From: a bacterium
GTDB taxonomy: Bacteria > Fidelibacterota > Marinisomatia > Marinisomatales > JAHJCW01
Direction: 5' to 3'
Assembly: GCA_028282845.1 (NCBI GenBank)
Contig: JANQGY010000013.1
Coordinates: 124,001-188,000, forward strand
Length of the DNA stretch: 64,000 nt
Both the position numbers and the translations under genes were made by a program. Numbering within the stretch: the stretch's first letter is position 1; every line of letters begins with the position of its first letter. Positions 43,653 to 51,856 of this stretch are shown here, in pieces. A model generated the notes under the pieces. The model saw only the letters and a list, made by a program, of their open reading frames with translations. It did not search any database and had not been told where the DNA came from.

Positions 43653-44969
43653 CTATGCGTAAGCGTGTAGTCCGCCGAAGAAAAAGTTACCGTAGAAAGT
43701 AACGAATATCATTGATGTTCCAATAATGGATAAGACAGCTAATCTGTTGCCTTTCCAATCGCGGTTGTAGCGGGCGTGTAATACAGCCGAATAAAAGAAC
43801 CATACTAACAATGACCCGACCTCTTTAGGGTCCCAACTCCAAAACGAACCCCAAGCCTGTTCGGCCCAAATCGCCCCGGCGAATAATGCGCCGACAGTGT
43901 AAAGAGGATAACCTAATGACACTGCGCGATAATTGATTTCATCAAGCGTATCTAATTTATCGGTAATTTTGTTGATAGCGGCGCCCAGTTTGCGGTAAAT
44001 AATCCAATATAGAAGGGGGAAAATTATTAGAGTAACAATGTAGGCTGAACCCATAAACTCGAAAAATCGCCATACGCCACCCAAATGTCTTTGGGGAGTA
44101 ATGAACAATATTTGATTATGAGTTAAAATGCCGACTGTCAGGCATGCCAAAGCAAAACTCAACGCAAATATTCCAAATAGTACTCCGCCATAACCGGGAT
44201 TTTTTGAATCTGCAAACTTCTTTTTGAAAAAATGACCCATTATGGCAATCATTGGTATAAAAATAAGTCCGAGAATTGCCACAAATTGACCCAACAGGGT
44301 TCGGGCATTTTCATATTCGAATCTGCTCGCGAATTTTGTCATTAATGAAAAAGCAGTGTGTTGCGGTGTCAAACCTAATATTTTTAGTATGAAGAATAAT
44401 GCCAGGGGGATATAAACCAAGTATATCAAAGCCAACGAAAGGAAATTGCTGAAATCTTTTTTGTCGTCTTGATATTTATGATTGCTGAGCAGGTAAAATA
44501 AACTTACCGAACCGGCAATCACGAATGCACCGGAACCTATGGCAGCTAAAGAGACATGGATGGTTAGCCAGTTGCTTTGCAGAGCCGGCATTAAGTTTTC
44601 TGCGGGAGAACTGTCAAGCAGTGAGGCAGCGGCATTCAGCATGACAATAATTGGCGTAATAATAATACCCAATAGGGGACTTTTATATTTATAAATGCCA
44701 TATAATATCAGGATCACACCAACCCAGGACATCACCATCAGATATTCGAACATGCTTTGGAAACGGATCTCGCCGACCATACTCCATTTTACAACAAAAC
44801 CGCCGGTTTGTATTAACAAACCGATTATTAATAACAGTGTGCCCAGTTTTTGGAATAAATCCTTTTTGAGTGAAAAATACATTGCGAAGGCAATAAATGC
44901 ACTTAGATAAAAAACAAAGGTGTACCAGAACAAATTTTGATACAAAGTATCGGTCATTTTATTCTCCAA
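43653..44969 (-). CDS. ccsA: Cytochrome c biogenesis protein CcsA/ResC
   Basis: This 438-residue polytopic membrane protein belongs to the system II cytochrome c maturation pathway. The WWD-type heme-handling motif WAEQAWGSFWSWDPKE lies at ~365-380, with conserved His before (VTGLTIHVSLAAIGS-like region ~140) and after it (HARYNRDWKGNR ~397). It passes heme to the outer leaflet and attaches it to CXXCH Cys together with ResB. The upstream genes on the same strand are a small anchored protein and resB, each overlapping the next. Its convergent position to the multiheme genes fits a role in their maturation. Confidence 0.92.
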   Translation of the reverse strand: MENKMTDTLYQNLFWYTFVFYLSAFIAFAMYFSLKKDLFQKLGTLLLIIGLLIQTGGFVVKWSMVGEIRFQSMFEYLMVMSWVGVILILYGIYKYKSPLLGIIITPIIVMLNAAASLLDSSPAENLMPALQSNWLTIHVSLAAIGSGAFVIAGSVSLFYLLSNHKYQDDKKDFSNFLSLALIYLVYIPLALFFILKILGLTPQHTAFSLMTKFASRFEYENARTLLGQFVAILGLIFIPMIAIMGHFFKKKFADSKNPGYGGVLFGIFALSFALACLTVGILTHNQILFITPQRHLGGVWRFFEFMGSAYIVTLIIFPLLYWIIYRKLGAAINKITDKLDTLDEINYRAVSLGYPLYTVGALFAGAIWAEQAWGSFWSWDPKEVGSLLVWFFYSAVLHARYNRDWKGNRLAVLSIIGTSMIFVTFYGNFFFGGLHAYA

Positions 44970-45439
44970 ATCTTGGTATTGATTGTTTCAACCGTGTAGC
45001 TATCATTGTCTTTTTTGAAACCGTAATAACCGATTAAATCAATGATATATTCCTGATCTTCCTTTACGGAGTGAAAACCGGGCATTTCTTTAAAGCAAAT
45101 TTGATAATGGATTAATTCATTATTTTTGTAAAAATTAATTTTAGCAGCTGGATTCAACTCTTCATCGGTATCTGATTCAATTAGTCCCGGACCGTTTATT
45201 TTGGCGTTTGGCTCGAATTGAATTACTTTAATACTCCATTCATCATTGATTGCGAATGGTTCATTGAATCTAATATCAATATTATCTTTGATAAGCTCCA
45301 AGCCCGATTCGGCTTGATCGCTCATAGTCATACCATGGGGGGCGGAAGTTGTCCCCGCAGTATCCTCTTTCTGTAAAGCAAAGTAACCAAGTATGGCTAA
45401 AACTATTACAGCCAAACCTGTGAGCAAATTTCTATTCAT
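44954..45439 (-). CDS. Anchored periplasmic protein between resB and ccsA
   Basis: This protein of about 161 residues starts at an ATG (45439) that overlaps the resB stop by 8 bases and follows AAAAGGATTAAAA. It has one N-terminal membrane helix (~5-20) and a soluble periplasmic domain with mixed strands (DEWSIKVIQFEPNAKI, YIIDLIGYYGFKK). It overlaps ccsA by 16 bases. Its position inside the cytochrome c maturation operon suggests an accessory role, perhaps a detached part of the ResB periplasmic domain, which carries similar beta structure. No family is recognised. Confidence 0.65.
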   Translation of the reverse strand: MNRNLLTGLAVIVLAILGYFALQKEDTAGTTSAPHGMTMSDQAESGLELIKDNIDIRFNEPFAINDEWSIKVIQFEPNAKINGPGLIESDTDEELNPAAKINFYKNNELIHYQICFKEMPGFHSVKEDQEYIIDLIGYYGFKKDNDSYTVETINTKIWRIK

Positions 45440-46592
45440 TTTTAATCCTTTTAATAAGATCATCCAATTCTTTTTCAAACGCAATTTTATTTTTAACTGA
45501 TCTTCCTGCAATGGTTATCTTGTTATCTTTAAGTGCCACCCAAACGTGCCTTGGCCAAAACATGAATGCCATCGCCAAACCGATTGCACTGATCAACATA
45601 CCTATAAATATGATAGATTTCCCTTTATTGGCGCGCAGCGATAATCCGGTAATCCAATTAGTTTCGTTTTTGGTAAACTCCTGATTCCGTTGTGCCTGCC
45701 CAACCAATTGATTCCGATTAGGAACATTTCTAAAAAATTCGTTTACGAGCGGCTTGTAATCGGTTTGGTGTATTGAAACATGTTTTAATACTAAGGGCGA
45801 GTTGACGGTAATTTCATGCTGCTCGATGAGTTGATTACTGTGGTCGAATACGCGTACGTATGATCGAAAATCGGATATGCGGGGACCATGGTCTTGGTCA
45901 TAAAATCTTACACGGAAACTATCAACTATCATAGTCGGATGGAGATATTCATCAACTACAAAGTGCCAATCAAATAATTCCGGATAATTATCGGAATATT
46001 CAGTCCCAAGATATTCTTGAGCAATTATATAACGGAATTCCTGCCGATGGGTCTTAGTATAAATTAGACTTCCGATTACGATGACCAATAGTGAAATATG
46101 TGTTACAATATGCCCCAAGGCACTCCATTTGAATTTTCGTGCTACAATTAACTTTTCACCTTCCGTTGTATGCTCGGCTATTTTGAAGTAACGTTTTTTG
46201 AGAGCTTTTTTGATCTGATCAACGTTTAGTTTCTTATTTGCGGTGAATTGCTTAGCATTGTCTAAGTTTTTGATTTTTTCGGTATTCAGGAAATTATTCC
46301 TAAAAATTGACCGGAATGTCGGGCCGATATTCTGAACAACGCATAGAAATACCGAAATGATTAAAAACCACAGTAGAATCGAATACCACCAAGAAGAATA
46401 GGGCGAATGTTGGCTGAATAATTCATGAATTAATGTTCCCTCTTTAAAAAAATCAGGATATTCGTTTATCAGCATTGATAATAATGAAGTTGCTCCTAAG
46501 ATTATCAGGATTATAATTGCAAACCTCATAGATACCAAAGTGGTATATAGATTTTGGAAGAATGAAGGTTTTTTAGTCTGTTTATTTTCCAT
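45432..46592 (-). CDS. resB: Cytochrome c biogenesis protein ResB (CcsB)
   Basis: This membrane protein of about 386 residues belongs to the ResB family. It has two N-terminal helices with SMRFAIIILIILGATSLLSMLINEYP (split by a conserved loop), a third helix near SWWYSILLWFLIISVFLCVVQNI with a Cys, a large periplasmic domain (~190-330) and a final helix near the C-terminus. ResB and ResC/CcsA form the system II synthase. I chose ATG 46592 (MENKQTKK) over 46625 because it places the first helix at the usual distance; neither has a clear ribosome-binding site. Confidence 0.88.
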   Translation of the reverse strand: MENKQTKKPSFFQNLYTTLVSMRFAIIILIILGATSLLSMLINEYPDFFKEGTLIHELFSQHSPYSSWWYSILLWFLIISVFLCVVQNIGPTFRSIFRNNFLNTEKIKNLDNAKQFTANKKLNVDQIKKALKKRYFKIAEHTTEGEKLIVARKFKWSALGHIVTHISLLVIVIGSLIYTKTHRQEFRYIIAQEYLGTEYSDNYPELFDWHFVVDEYLHPTMIVDSFRVRFYDQDHGPRISDFRSYVRVFDHSNQLIEQHEITVNSPLVLKHVSIHQTDYKPLVNEFFRNVPNRNQLVGQAQRNQEFTKNETNWITGLSLRANKGKSIIFIGMLISAIGLAMAFMFWPRHVWVALKDNKITIAGRSVKNKIAFEKELDDLIKRIKNE

Positions 46593-46811
46593 AAAAGTGA
46601 AGCGGAAATTAGTAATGATGCCCAATATTTAAAAATAAAAATACCGGTCGGATGATTTGGTTTATAGAAAATCGTTGTAAGATATTTGTAGTATTGGCAT
46701 TAAAATATCTGTATTTGTGTTTAAATATTACTTGATAATAGGATAATTATGTCTTTAATATTCGACCGTTAATTCGAAAAATAAACCAACTATTTTGTAA
46801 TTAATCATAGA

Positions 46812-47408
46812 ATGACTATATCAAGAAAAGAAACTGAAAGAAAAGTGCGTCAAAGACTGATCCTTGAAGGTGCATTACGTGTATTCAAAGCTAAAGGATT
46901 GGAACATGCCACGATGGATGAAATCGCGCATGAAGCTGATTTTGGCAAGGCTACACTGTATTATTATTACAAATCCAAAGAAGACATTTTTAATACCATC
47001 TTAATCTCGGGTTGGATCACATTATGGGATGGTATAGAAGAAGTAGTTATCTCTGATGAAACTCCGCGGAGAAAATTTATTAATATCATAAAAAAACTGA
47101 TAGAGTTAGTTAATGATGACAGGCCGCTATACGAATTTTTATTCGCTGCCCCGCATATACCCTCGTCCACTGCTAAAGCAGAGCCGGAATGGAAACAATA
47201 TCAATTAAAATTCACTAATACTTTGCACCAAATAATCCAAGCGGGGATTGAAGCTAAAGAATTTCCGCAAATTGATAGTGAAATGATATTAAAAGCTCTC
47301 GGACACATCTTCCACGGGATGGTTTTCCTTGGAGAAGACCGTGACAATATTACCGAAAATGACATAGAACAATTGTTCCGACAATTCATTCAGAAGAGCA
47401 ACAAATAA
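46812..47408 (+). CDS. TetR family transcriptional regulator
   Basis: This 198-residue regulator has a TetR DNA-binding domain at ~12-60: GALRVFKAKGLEHATMDEIAHEADFGKATLYYYYKSKEDIF. The helical ligand domain follows. The stop overlaps the ATG of the next gene (TAATG), so it is co-transcribed with the TonB receptor and HmuY-like lipoprotein and likely represses them until iron or heme is scarce, or responds to another ligand; this is inference from position. The 186 bases between it and divergent resB must hold promoters for both; I see no clear operator there. Confidence 0.87.
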   Translation: MTISRKETERKVRQRLILEGALRVFKAKGLEHATMDEIAHEADFGKATLYYYYKSKEDIFNTILISGWITLWDGIEEVVISDETPRRKFINIIKKLIELVNDDRPLYEFLFAAPHIPSSTAKAEPEWKQYQLKFTNTLHQIIQAGIEAKEFPQIDSEMILKALGHIFHGMVFLGEDRDNITENDIEQLFRQFIQKSNK

Positions 47409-49510
47409 TGTTAAAACATATAATACTTCTTAGTTTGCCGTTCATATTAATTGCCAATGATATTGACGGAGTCGTAAAAGACAAAGCTAGCGGAGAGCCG
47501 CTTGCTCATGTTAATATATCTTTTGAAGGCACTGATATTGGAACGGTAACTGATGAAACAGGTTTTTTCACTCTAATGGAATTACCATTTGATTCGGGTC
47601 AGTTAAACATTTCAATGATTGGTTATGAACCGCAAGTTATAAATATTGATCTGATCGAAACCGATCTGCTAATGGTGGGGCTTGAAAAGTCTTTGATAGA
47701 AATGTCATCAATCGTTATTACCGGTACTCGTACCGAACGATATTTGAAAGATGTGCCGGTTACAACGCAGGTACTAAAAGGTGAAAAATTAACCGAGTCG
47801 GGTCCGATGGATGTATCTCATATCCTCAATGAATTAACCGGCGTTGCTATTGTTGAAAATCAATTTGGTAGTGGTGCGGAATTAGCCGGTTTCGATGCTG
47901 ATCATATTTTAGTGTTAATTGATGGAATGGAAATATTGGGAAGGACTAATGGTCAATTGGATATTTCACAGATACCAACCGATCAAATTGAGCGAATTGA
48001 AGTTGTGAAAGGAGCGTCGTCGGCATTGTATGGCAGTGAGGCAATGGGTGGAATAATTAATATTTTGACCAAGAAACCGACCAAAAAATTCGGAATATCG
48101 TTGGGCGGAGATGCCGGCAGTTATGGTAGGTACAACGGCAATATTACCGTGACAGGCGGTTTTGGGGATTGGAAATCAAAACTATATTTCAACGCCCGTA
48201 GATATGGAGGTAATGAACTTAGTAATAACAGTTTATGGGAAAACGGGAGTTCGTACAATAAATACAGTACGGGATTAAGAATTGAAAACTCTGATTTTGT
48301 AAAAGGAATATTTAGGATTGATAGTAAAATATTTTTTGAAACCCAAAATCTAAATACTGAAGACTTATTTGAAGATGTCACTGATAATTTACGCCTTGCC
48401 AACCGTGTCGAATATGAAGGTAATCGAAAGAGAATAAAATATAAAACCGGAGTTGAATATTCCTATTATGATCACTTATATGAACAATTCGTTATTTCGT
48501 CCGGCTACAAACGGTCAAGTGATACAACGATTGACGGTTTATTAAAAACCGATATGACCTTTGAGATTGATCTCGATAAACACAAACTCAATGGCGGATT
48601 GGGGTATGAATATGAGACAATTGAATCTGATCGTATCGTGCAAAAAACAAAATCGTCAAATATTTTTTTTGGTTTTGTCCAGGATGAATGGAATATCGGA
48701 AATAAACTAATTCTATTGTCAGGATTGCGTGCCGATAGTCATTCATTATATGGAGAATACTTATCTCCGAAGCTCTCATTAATGTATAAGCCTGAACCAA
48801 TTTCGCGGGTAAGACTTTCGTACGGTCGCGGTTTTAAGGCACCAAGTTTTAAGGAAATGTTCCTGGATTACCAAGTTTTTCAGATTGGGTATCACATTTT
48901 GGGAAATCCCGATCTTGAACCGGAAATTTCAAATAGTATTATATTAGATATTGAACGCTGGAAGACTAATCGTTACCACGGCAGGATTAATGTTTTCTAC
49001 AATGAAATTCAAAATTTAATTGATTATGTTAGTAGAGGTTTTAATGATTCCGGCGTCCATGAATGGCAAACTGCCAATATTTATAAAGCTCGAACACAAG
49101 GCTTTGATATTGATTTTACCTATTTCTTTACGCCCAATATTGAACTTGTGATTGGTTACAGTTATTTAGACACATGGGACGTGGATAATGAAAGCCCGAT
49201 AAATTTGAAAGCCAAACATAAAGGAAATTCCAAACTAAGACTGAAATTGCCTTGGGATATTAGTGTTAATTTGCGGGCTCAATATGTCGGTGAGCGTTAT
49301 TACGGTGAAGAAAGTATTACAGGTGAGGAAGATGAGGAGAGTTGGATTGATAAATACTTTTTATTACACACCAATATTAAAGTGCCGGTTTATAAAAATA
49401 TCGAGTTGCATGCCGGTATCAATAATATAACCGATTTTTACGATGAAGTTTGGGGACCGATGCCGGGACGTGAATGGTATGTCGGATTAAATTTTAATCA
49501 AAATAAATAG
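47408..49510 (+). CDS. TonB-dependent receptor (HmuR/BtuB-like)
   Basis: This 700-residue outer-membrane receptor has a signal peptide, a carboxypeptidase-like beta-sandwich (~18-95, GVVKDKASGEPLAHVNISF), a plug (~110-220) with VLVLIDGMEILGR and RIEVVKGASSALYGSEAMGGIINI, and a barrel ending in WYVGLNFNQNK. The plug motifs fit receptors for heme, cobalamin and ferric compounds. The gene that follows encodes an HmuY-like lipoprotein, which points to heme. The start ATG overlaps the stop of the TetR gene. Confidence 0.88.
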   Translation: MLKHIILLSLPFILIANDIDGVVKDKASGEPLAHVNISFEGTDIGTVTDETGFFTLMELPFDSGQLNISMIGYEPQVINIDLIETDLLMVGLEKSLIEMSSIVITGTRTERYLKDVPVTTQVLKGEKLTESGPMDVSHILNELTGVAIVENQFGSGAELAGFDADHILVLIDGMEILGRTNGQLDISQIPTDQIERIEVVKGASSALYGSEAMGGIINILTKKPTKKFGISLGGDAGSYGRYNGNITVTGGFGDWKSKLYFNARRYGGNELSNNSLWENGSSYNKYSTGLRIENSDFVKGIFRIDSKIFFETQNLNTEDLFEDVTDNLRLANRVEYEGNRKRIKYKTGVEYSYYDHLYEQFVISSGYKRSSDTTIDGLLKTDMTFEIDLDKHKLNGGLGYEYETIESDRIVQKTKSSNIFFGFVQDEWNIGNKLILLSGLRADSHSLYGEYLSPKLSLMYKPEPISRVRLSYGRGFKAPSFKEMFLDYQVFQIGYHILGNPDLEPEISNSIILDIERWKTNRYHGRINVFYNEIQNLIDYVSRGFNDSGVHEWQTANIYKARTQGFDIDFTYFFTPNIELVIGYSYLDTWDVDNESPINLKAKHKGNSKLRLKLPWDISVNLRAQYVGERYYGEESITGEEDEESWIDKYFLLHTNIKVPVYKNIELHAGINNITDFYDEVWGPMPGREWYVGLNFNQNK

Positions 49511-49518
49511 GAAGCAAA

Positions 49519-50055
49519 ATGAAATACATTATTAACATAATAATACTGTCAATAATGATAGTGACCATGGGATGCGAAACTTCTACTGATCCGAAAGATG
49601 AAGGTGACAATGAAGATGTACAATCCTATTCCACAGCAAATGTAAAGGAAACAACCGATTATTTTAGATTTTCATCTAATTCAGGTTCTACCAATGCCAA
49701 TTTTGATCATGATGTTGTATTCTATTCCGAAGATTGGCAACCTCCGGGAGCGCCGATAACAATCAAAGATCCAAGGTTCAAATCTAAAAATGGTTTAAGT
49801 ATAGCTGTAATAAATAACACTAATTTAGAAGATATTGATGATGTCCCGGATTCTGCCAATTTTATCACAAATTTTGTGAGTGAGTTAGGAGAATGGTATT
49901 ATACCACTGAGGCCAATTTAATTTTGCCATATGAAAAAGTATATATAGTAAACACTACTGATGGGGAATTTCCCGCTTTTCAAATCATAAGTTATTATGA
50001 TGAAGAAGGTGAATCGGGTGTGTTTAATATCGAATGGAAATATTTAGATGATTGA
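49519..50055 (+). CDS. HmuY-like heme-binding lipoprotein
   Basis: This 178-residue lipoprotein has a signal ending IVTMGC (Cys ~20) and an acidic linker, then a beta-rich domain. The C-terminal part WYYTTEANLILP, VYIVNTTDGEFPAFQIISYY and GVFNIEWKYL follows the HmuY pattern (Trp-Tyr strand, DG turn, YY before a final strand). HmuY of Porphyromonas takes heme from host proteins and hands it to the receptor HmuR, encoded next to it; here the TonB receptor is likewise 8 bases upstream. Whether the two axial His of HmuY are kept is not clear by eye. Confidence 0.72.
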   Translation: MKYIINIIILSIMIVTMGCETSTDPKDEGDNEDVQSYSTANVKETTDYFRFSSNSGSTNANFDHDVVFYSEDWQPPGAPITIKDPRFKSKNGLSIAVINNTNLEDIDDVPDSANFITNFVSELGEWYYTTEANLILPYEKVYIVNTTDGEFPAFQIISYYDEEGESGVFNIEWKYLDD

Positions 50056-50098
50056 AGAACTCCTGTAGAGAGCAGATATTACATATCGTAATATCGTT

Positions 50099-50134
50099 AG
50101 AAGCCTGCATTGAGGAAATGCAGGCTTCTTTGTT
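50099..50134. terminator. Bidirectional terminator between HmuY-like gene and - strand pair
   Basis: A 13-base perfect stem, AGAAGCCTGCATT at 50099-50111 and AATGCAGGCTTCT at 50117-50129, closes a 5-base loop and is followed by TTGTTATT. It lies 43 bases after the HmuY-like stop and 14 bases past the end of the convergent small gene, so it can serve both strands. Confidence 0.88.
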
Positions 50135-50143
50135 ATTCATCAA

Positions 50144-50299
50144 TTAAAGTTTTTGGGTCTTACAAAGATATTTTTCCTTGTTGGAAACGCGCGCACAGTC
50201 TCTACAGACATACTTTGGATTAGAAAGGATTTTGGACAATTTCTTAAAATTTTTATCAATATCCTTTTTGGTCCAGTCGCATAATGTTTTATTGCTCAT
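50144..50299 (-). CDS. 51-residue Cys-containing small protein
   Basis: This short frame on the - strand encodes 51 residues, starting MSNKTLCDW and containing NPKYVCRDCARVSNKEKYLC near the C-terminus. The pattern C-x2-C-x10-C, with a basic stretch between, resembles small zinc-ribbon-like proteins annotated as hypothetical in many anaerobes (PKYVCxxCxRV...LCKP type). It starts 8 bases after the CAT-like gene and ends before a terminator, so it looks like a real second gene of that operon. Confidence 0.65.
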   Translation of the reverse strand: MSNKTLCDWTKKDIDKNFKKLSKILSNPKYVCRDCARVSNKEKYLCKTQKL

Positions 50300-50307
50300 T
50301 ATATAAA

Positions 50308-50937
50308 TTATTTTTTATTTAATAAGTCTTGATATATTTCTAAAAAATTTCCAACATGTTTGCCATCAACAAATCCATGATGAGCATTTATGGAAATTGG
50401 CATCATTAACTTATTATTATTTTTGTCAACCTTGCCAAAAGTTATTTTTGGGCACGTATCAACAATTTTGAAATTTCGTGCATGCGTTAATCCGGTGAAT
50501 TTAATCCATGGAATTGATGAAAAATGTATTACATCAATTTTTTCAGCGTCATTTTCTGCTCTTAAACCGCCTGGATTCTTAACAGCTTCAATTTCCGCAA
50601 GTAATGAATTATAAAATTTTTCGAAATCAGGATCAAATTCAATAAACGAGAAGGCAAAAGTTCCATCCTTTCTACCGATAGCAGGAGAGGCGTCAATTTT
50701 ATCAAACACTACCACATCATCGTTTTTAATTCTATACTTCAACTCTTCTATTTGATTGGCTGCGATCAATGATTTGTGTAAATAGTGGGCAAAGAAAGAT
50801 ATTTCAGATTCTTTTGTAAAATGATATGCGTATGTACAATCAATTTCTGTGGTAATTCCAAAAAATGGTTCATCAAATTGTGTGAAAAATTCGAAGTGTT
50901 CTTTCCTTTTCCACGAGTTTATATTAATAATTTTCAT
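50308..50937 (-). CDS. Chloramphenicol acetyltransferase-like acyltransferase
   Basis: This 209-residue protein matches the chloramphenicol acetyltransferase (CAT) fold. It has an early WKRKEHFEFF motif, FDEPFFGITTEID (~20-32), FAHYLHKSLIAANQIEELKYRI (~48-70) and the catalytic HHGFVDG near residue 188, with the active-site His and Asp. Members acetylate chloramphenicol or other acceptors using acetyl-CoA; chromosomal copies in environmental bacteria often act on unknown substrates, so drug resistance should not be assumed. It reads away from the tRNA gene. Confidence 0.87.
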   Translation of the reverse strand: MKIININSWKRKEHFEFFTQFDEPFFGITTEIDCTYAYHFTKESEISFFAHYLHKSLIAANQIEELKYRIKNDDVVVFDKIDASPAIGRKDGTFAFSFIEFDPDFEKFYNSLLAEIEAVKNPGGLRAENDAEKIDVIHFSSIPWIKFTGLTHARNFKIVDTCPKITFGKVDKNNNKLMMPISINAHHGFVDGKHVGNFLEIYQDLLNKK

Positions 50938-50969
50938 TATAATGTAATAGAATAGGGGATTCGAAACTG

Positions 50970-51042
50970 TGGCTCGGGGCGGAATCGAACCACCGACACA
51001 AGGCTTTTCAGGCCTCTGCTCTACCGACTGAGCTACCGAGCC
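50970..51042 (-). tRNA. tRNA-Phe (GAA)
   Basis: The - strand folds as a cloverleaf. The acceptor stem pairs GGCTCGG with CCGAGCC, the D-arm is GCTC/GAGC, and the anticodon arm GAGGC-CTGAAAA-GCCTT has GAA as the anticodon. The T-arm is GGTGG-TTCGATT-CCGCC, and A is the discriminator base. The 3' CCA is not encoded. Length is 73 bases without CCA. Confidence 0.97.
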
Positions 51043-51164
51043 AATATTTTGTAAATAACGGCACAGAAATTATTATTGCAAAGTGGCGAAAGCAATCTTT
51101 TACTAAGGATTGTTCTACTTCAATATACCGTTGATTGACCAAGCTTTTTTGTTAATTTTGATCA

Positions 51165-51764
51165 ATGCAAAAAATAATAATTGCAACGCGGAACCTAAAT
51201 AAATTGAAAGAGATTCGGGAATTTTTTTCCGGCTTGGAACACCAGTTCGTGGGGCTTGATAAATTCCCTGAGATCAGCGAAATTGAAGAAACGGGTAAAA
51301 CACTTTTAGAAAATTCGCTTATTAAAGCGAGAACCGTCCACAATCTCACCGGATTGCCCGCAGTGGGCGATGATACCGGTCTTGAAGTTGATTATTTGGA
51401 GGGCGCTCCGGGAGTTAGATCGGCAAGATTTGCCGGAAATGATGCTAATTCAAAGAATAATCTTGATTTATTACTAAAAAAACTTAAGGGAGTGCCGGAG
51501 CAACTAAGGGCAGCAAGATTCAGGACGGTTATATCGTTTGTATCTAACGATAATGAGCAATGGGTGGATGGTATTGCGGAAGGCATTATCTTGGATAAAC
51601 CAAAAGGCAGGCAAGGATTTGGCTATGATCCGGTATTTTATTATCCACCTTTGGGAAAAACTTTTGCGGAACTGTCTTTGGCTGAAAAAAATAAAATTAG
51701 TCATCGTGGACTTGCATTGCAAAAATTTCGTATACTTTTAGGTAAAATTAACCTCAACGATTAA
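51165..51764 (+). CDS. rdgB: Non-canonical purine NTP pyrophosphatase (RdgB/HAM1)
   Basis: This 199-residue enzyme hydrolyses ITP, dITP and XTP to the monophosphates, keeping deaminated purines out of nucleic acids. Motifs are ATRNLNKLKEI (~6-16), VGDDTGLEVDYLEGAPGVRSARFAG (~66-90, the acidic metal site), GFGYDPVFYYP (~147) and KNKISHRGLALQK (~175). All are family hallmarks and length is normal. It lies between tRNA-Phe and sprA, with 92 bases before the latter. Confidence 0.95.
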   Translation: MQKIIIATRNLNKLKEIREFFSGLEHQFVGLDKFPEISEIEETGKTLLENSLIKARTVHNLTGLPAVGDDTGLEVDYLEGAPGVRSARFAGNDANSKNNLDLLLKKLKGVPEQLRAARFRTVISFVSNDNEQWVDGIAEGIILDKPKGRQGFGYDPVFYYPPLGKTFAELSLAEKNKISHRGLALQKFRILLGKINLND

Positions 51765-51856
51765 TTATGAGGAGTAACGTATAGAATCCTATCGCTATTT
51801 GTTTTGCACCTGACGGTTTTGGTGCCGATTATTTAATAACAAATAGGAGACCGCCT

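Noticed and set aside
43655..43702. Tiny + strand frame encoding a 15-residue, highly basic peptide (MRKRVVRRRKSYRRK) with a GGAG upstream.
   Set aside because: It lies wholly on the reverse of the conserved ccsA C-terminus (FYGNFFFGGLHAYA), whose codons explain the basic reading; no independent support.
46626..46811. Operator or promoter repeats in the gap between resB and the TetR gene.
   Set aside because: Only loose AT-rich partial repeats; nothing stands out from background.
50308..50937. CAT-like gene as an acquired antibiotic-resistance gene.
   Set aside because: Base composition matches its surroundings, no mobile element is near, and chromosomal CAT-like enzymes often have other substrates.
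51806..51825. Short inverted repeat GCACC...GGTGC in the leader of sprA.
   Set aside because: Only 5 pairs with a 10-base loop and no T-run; too weak for a terminator or riboswitch.
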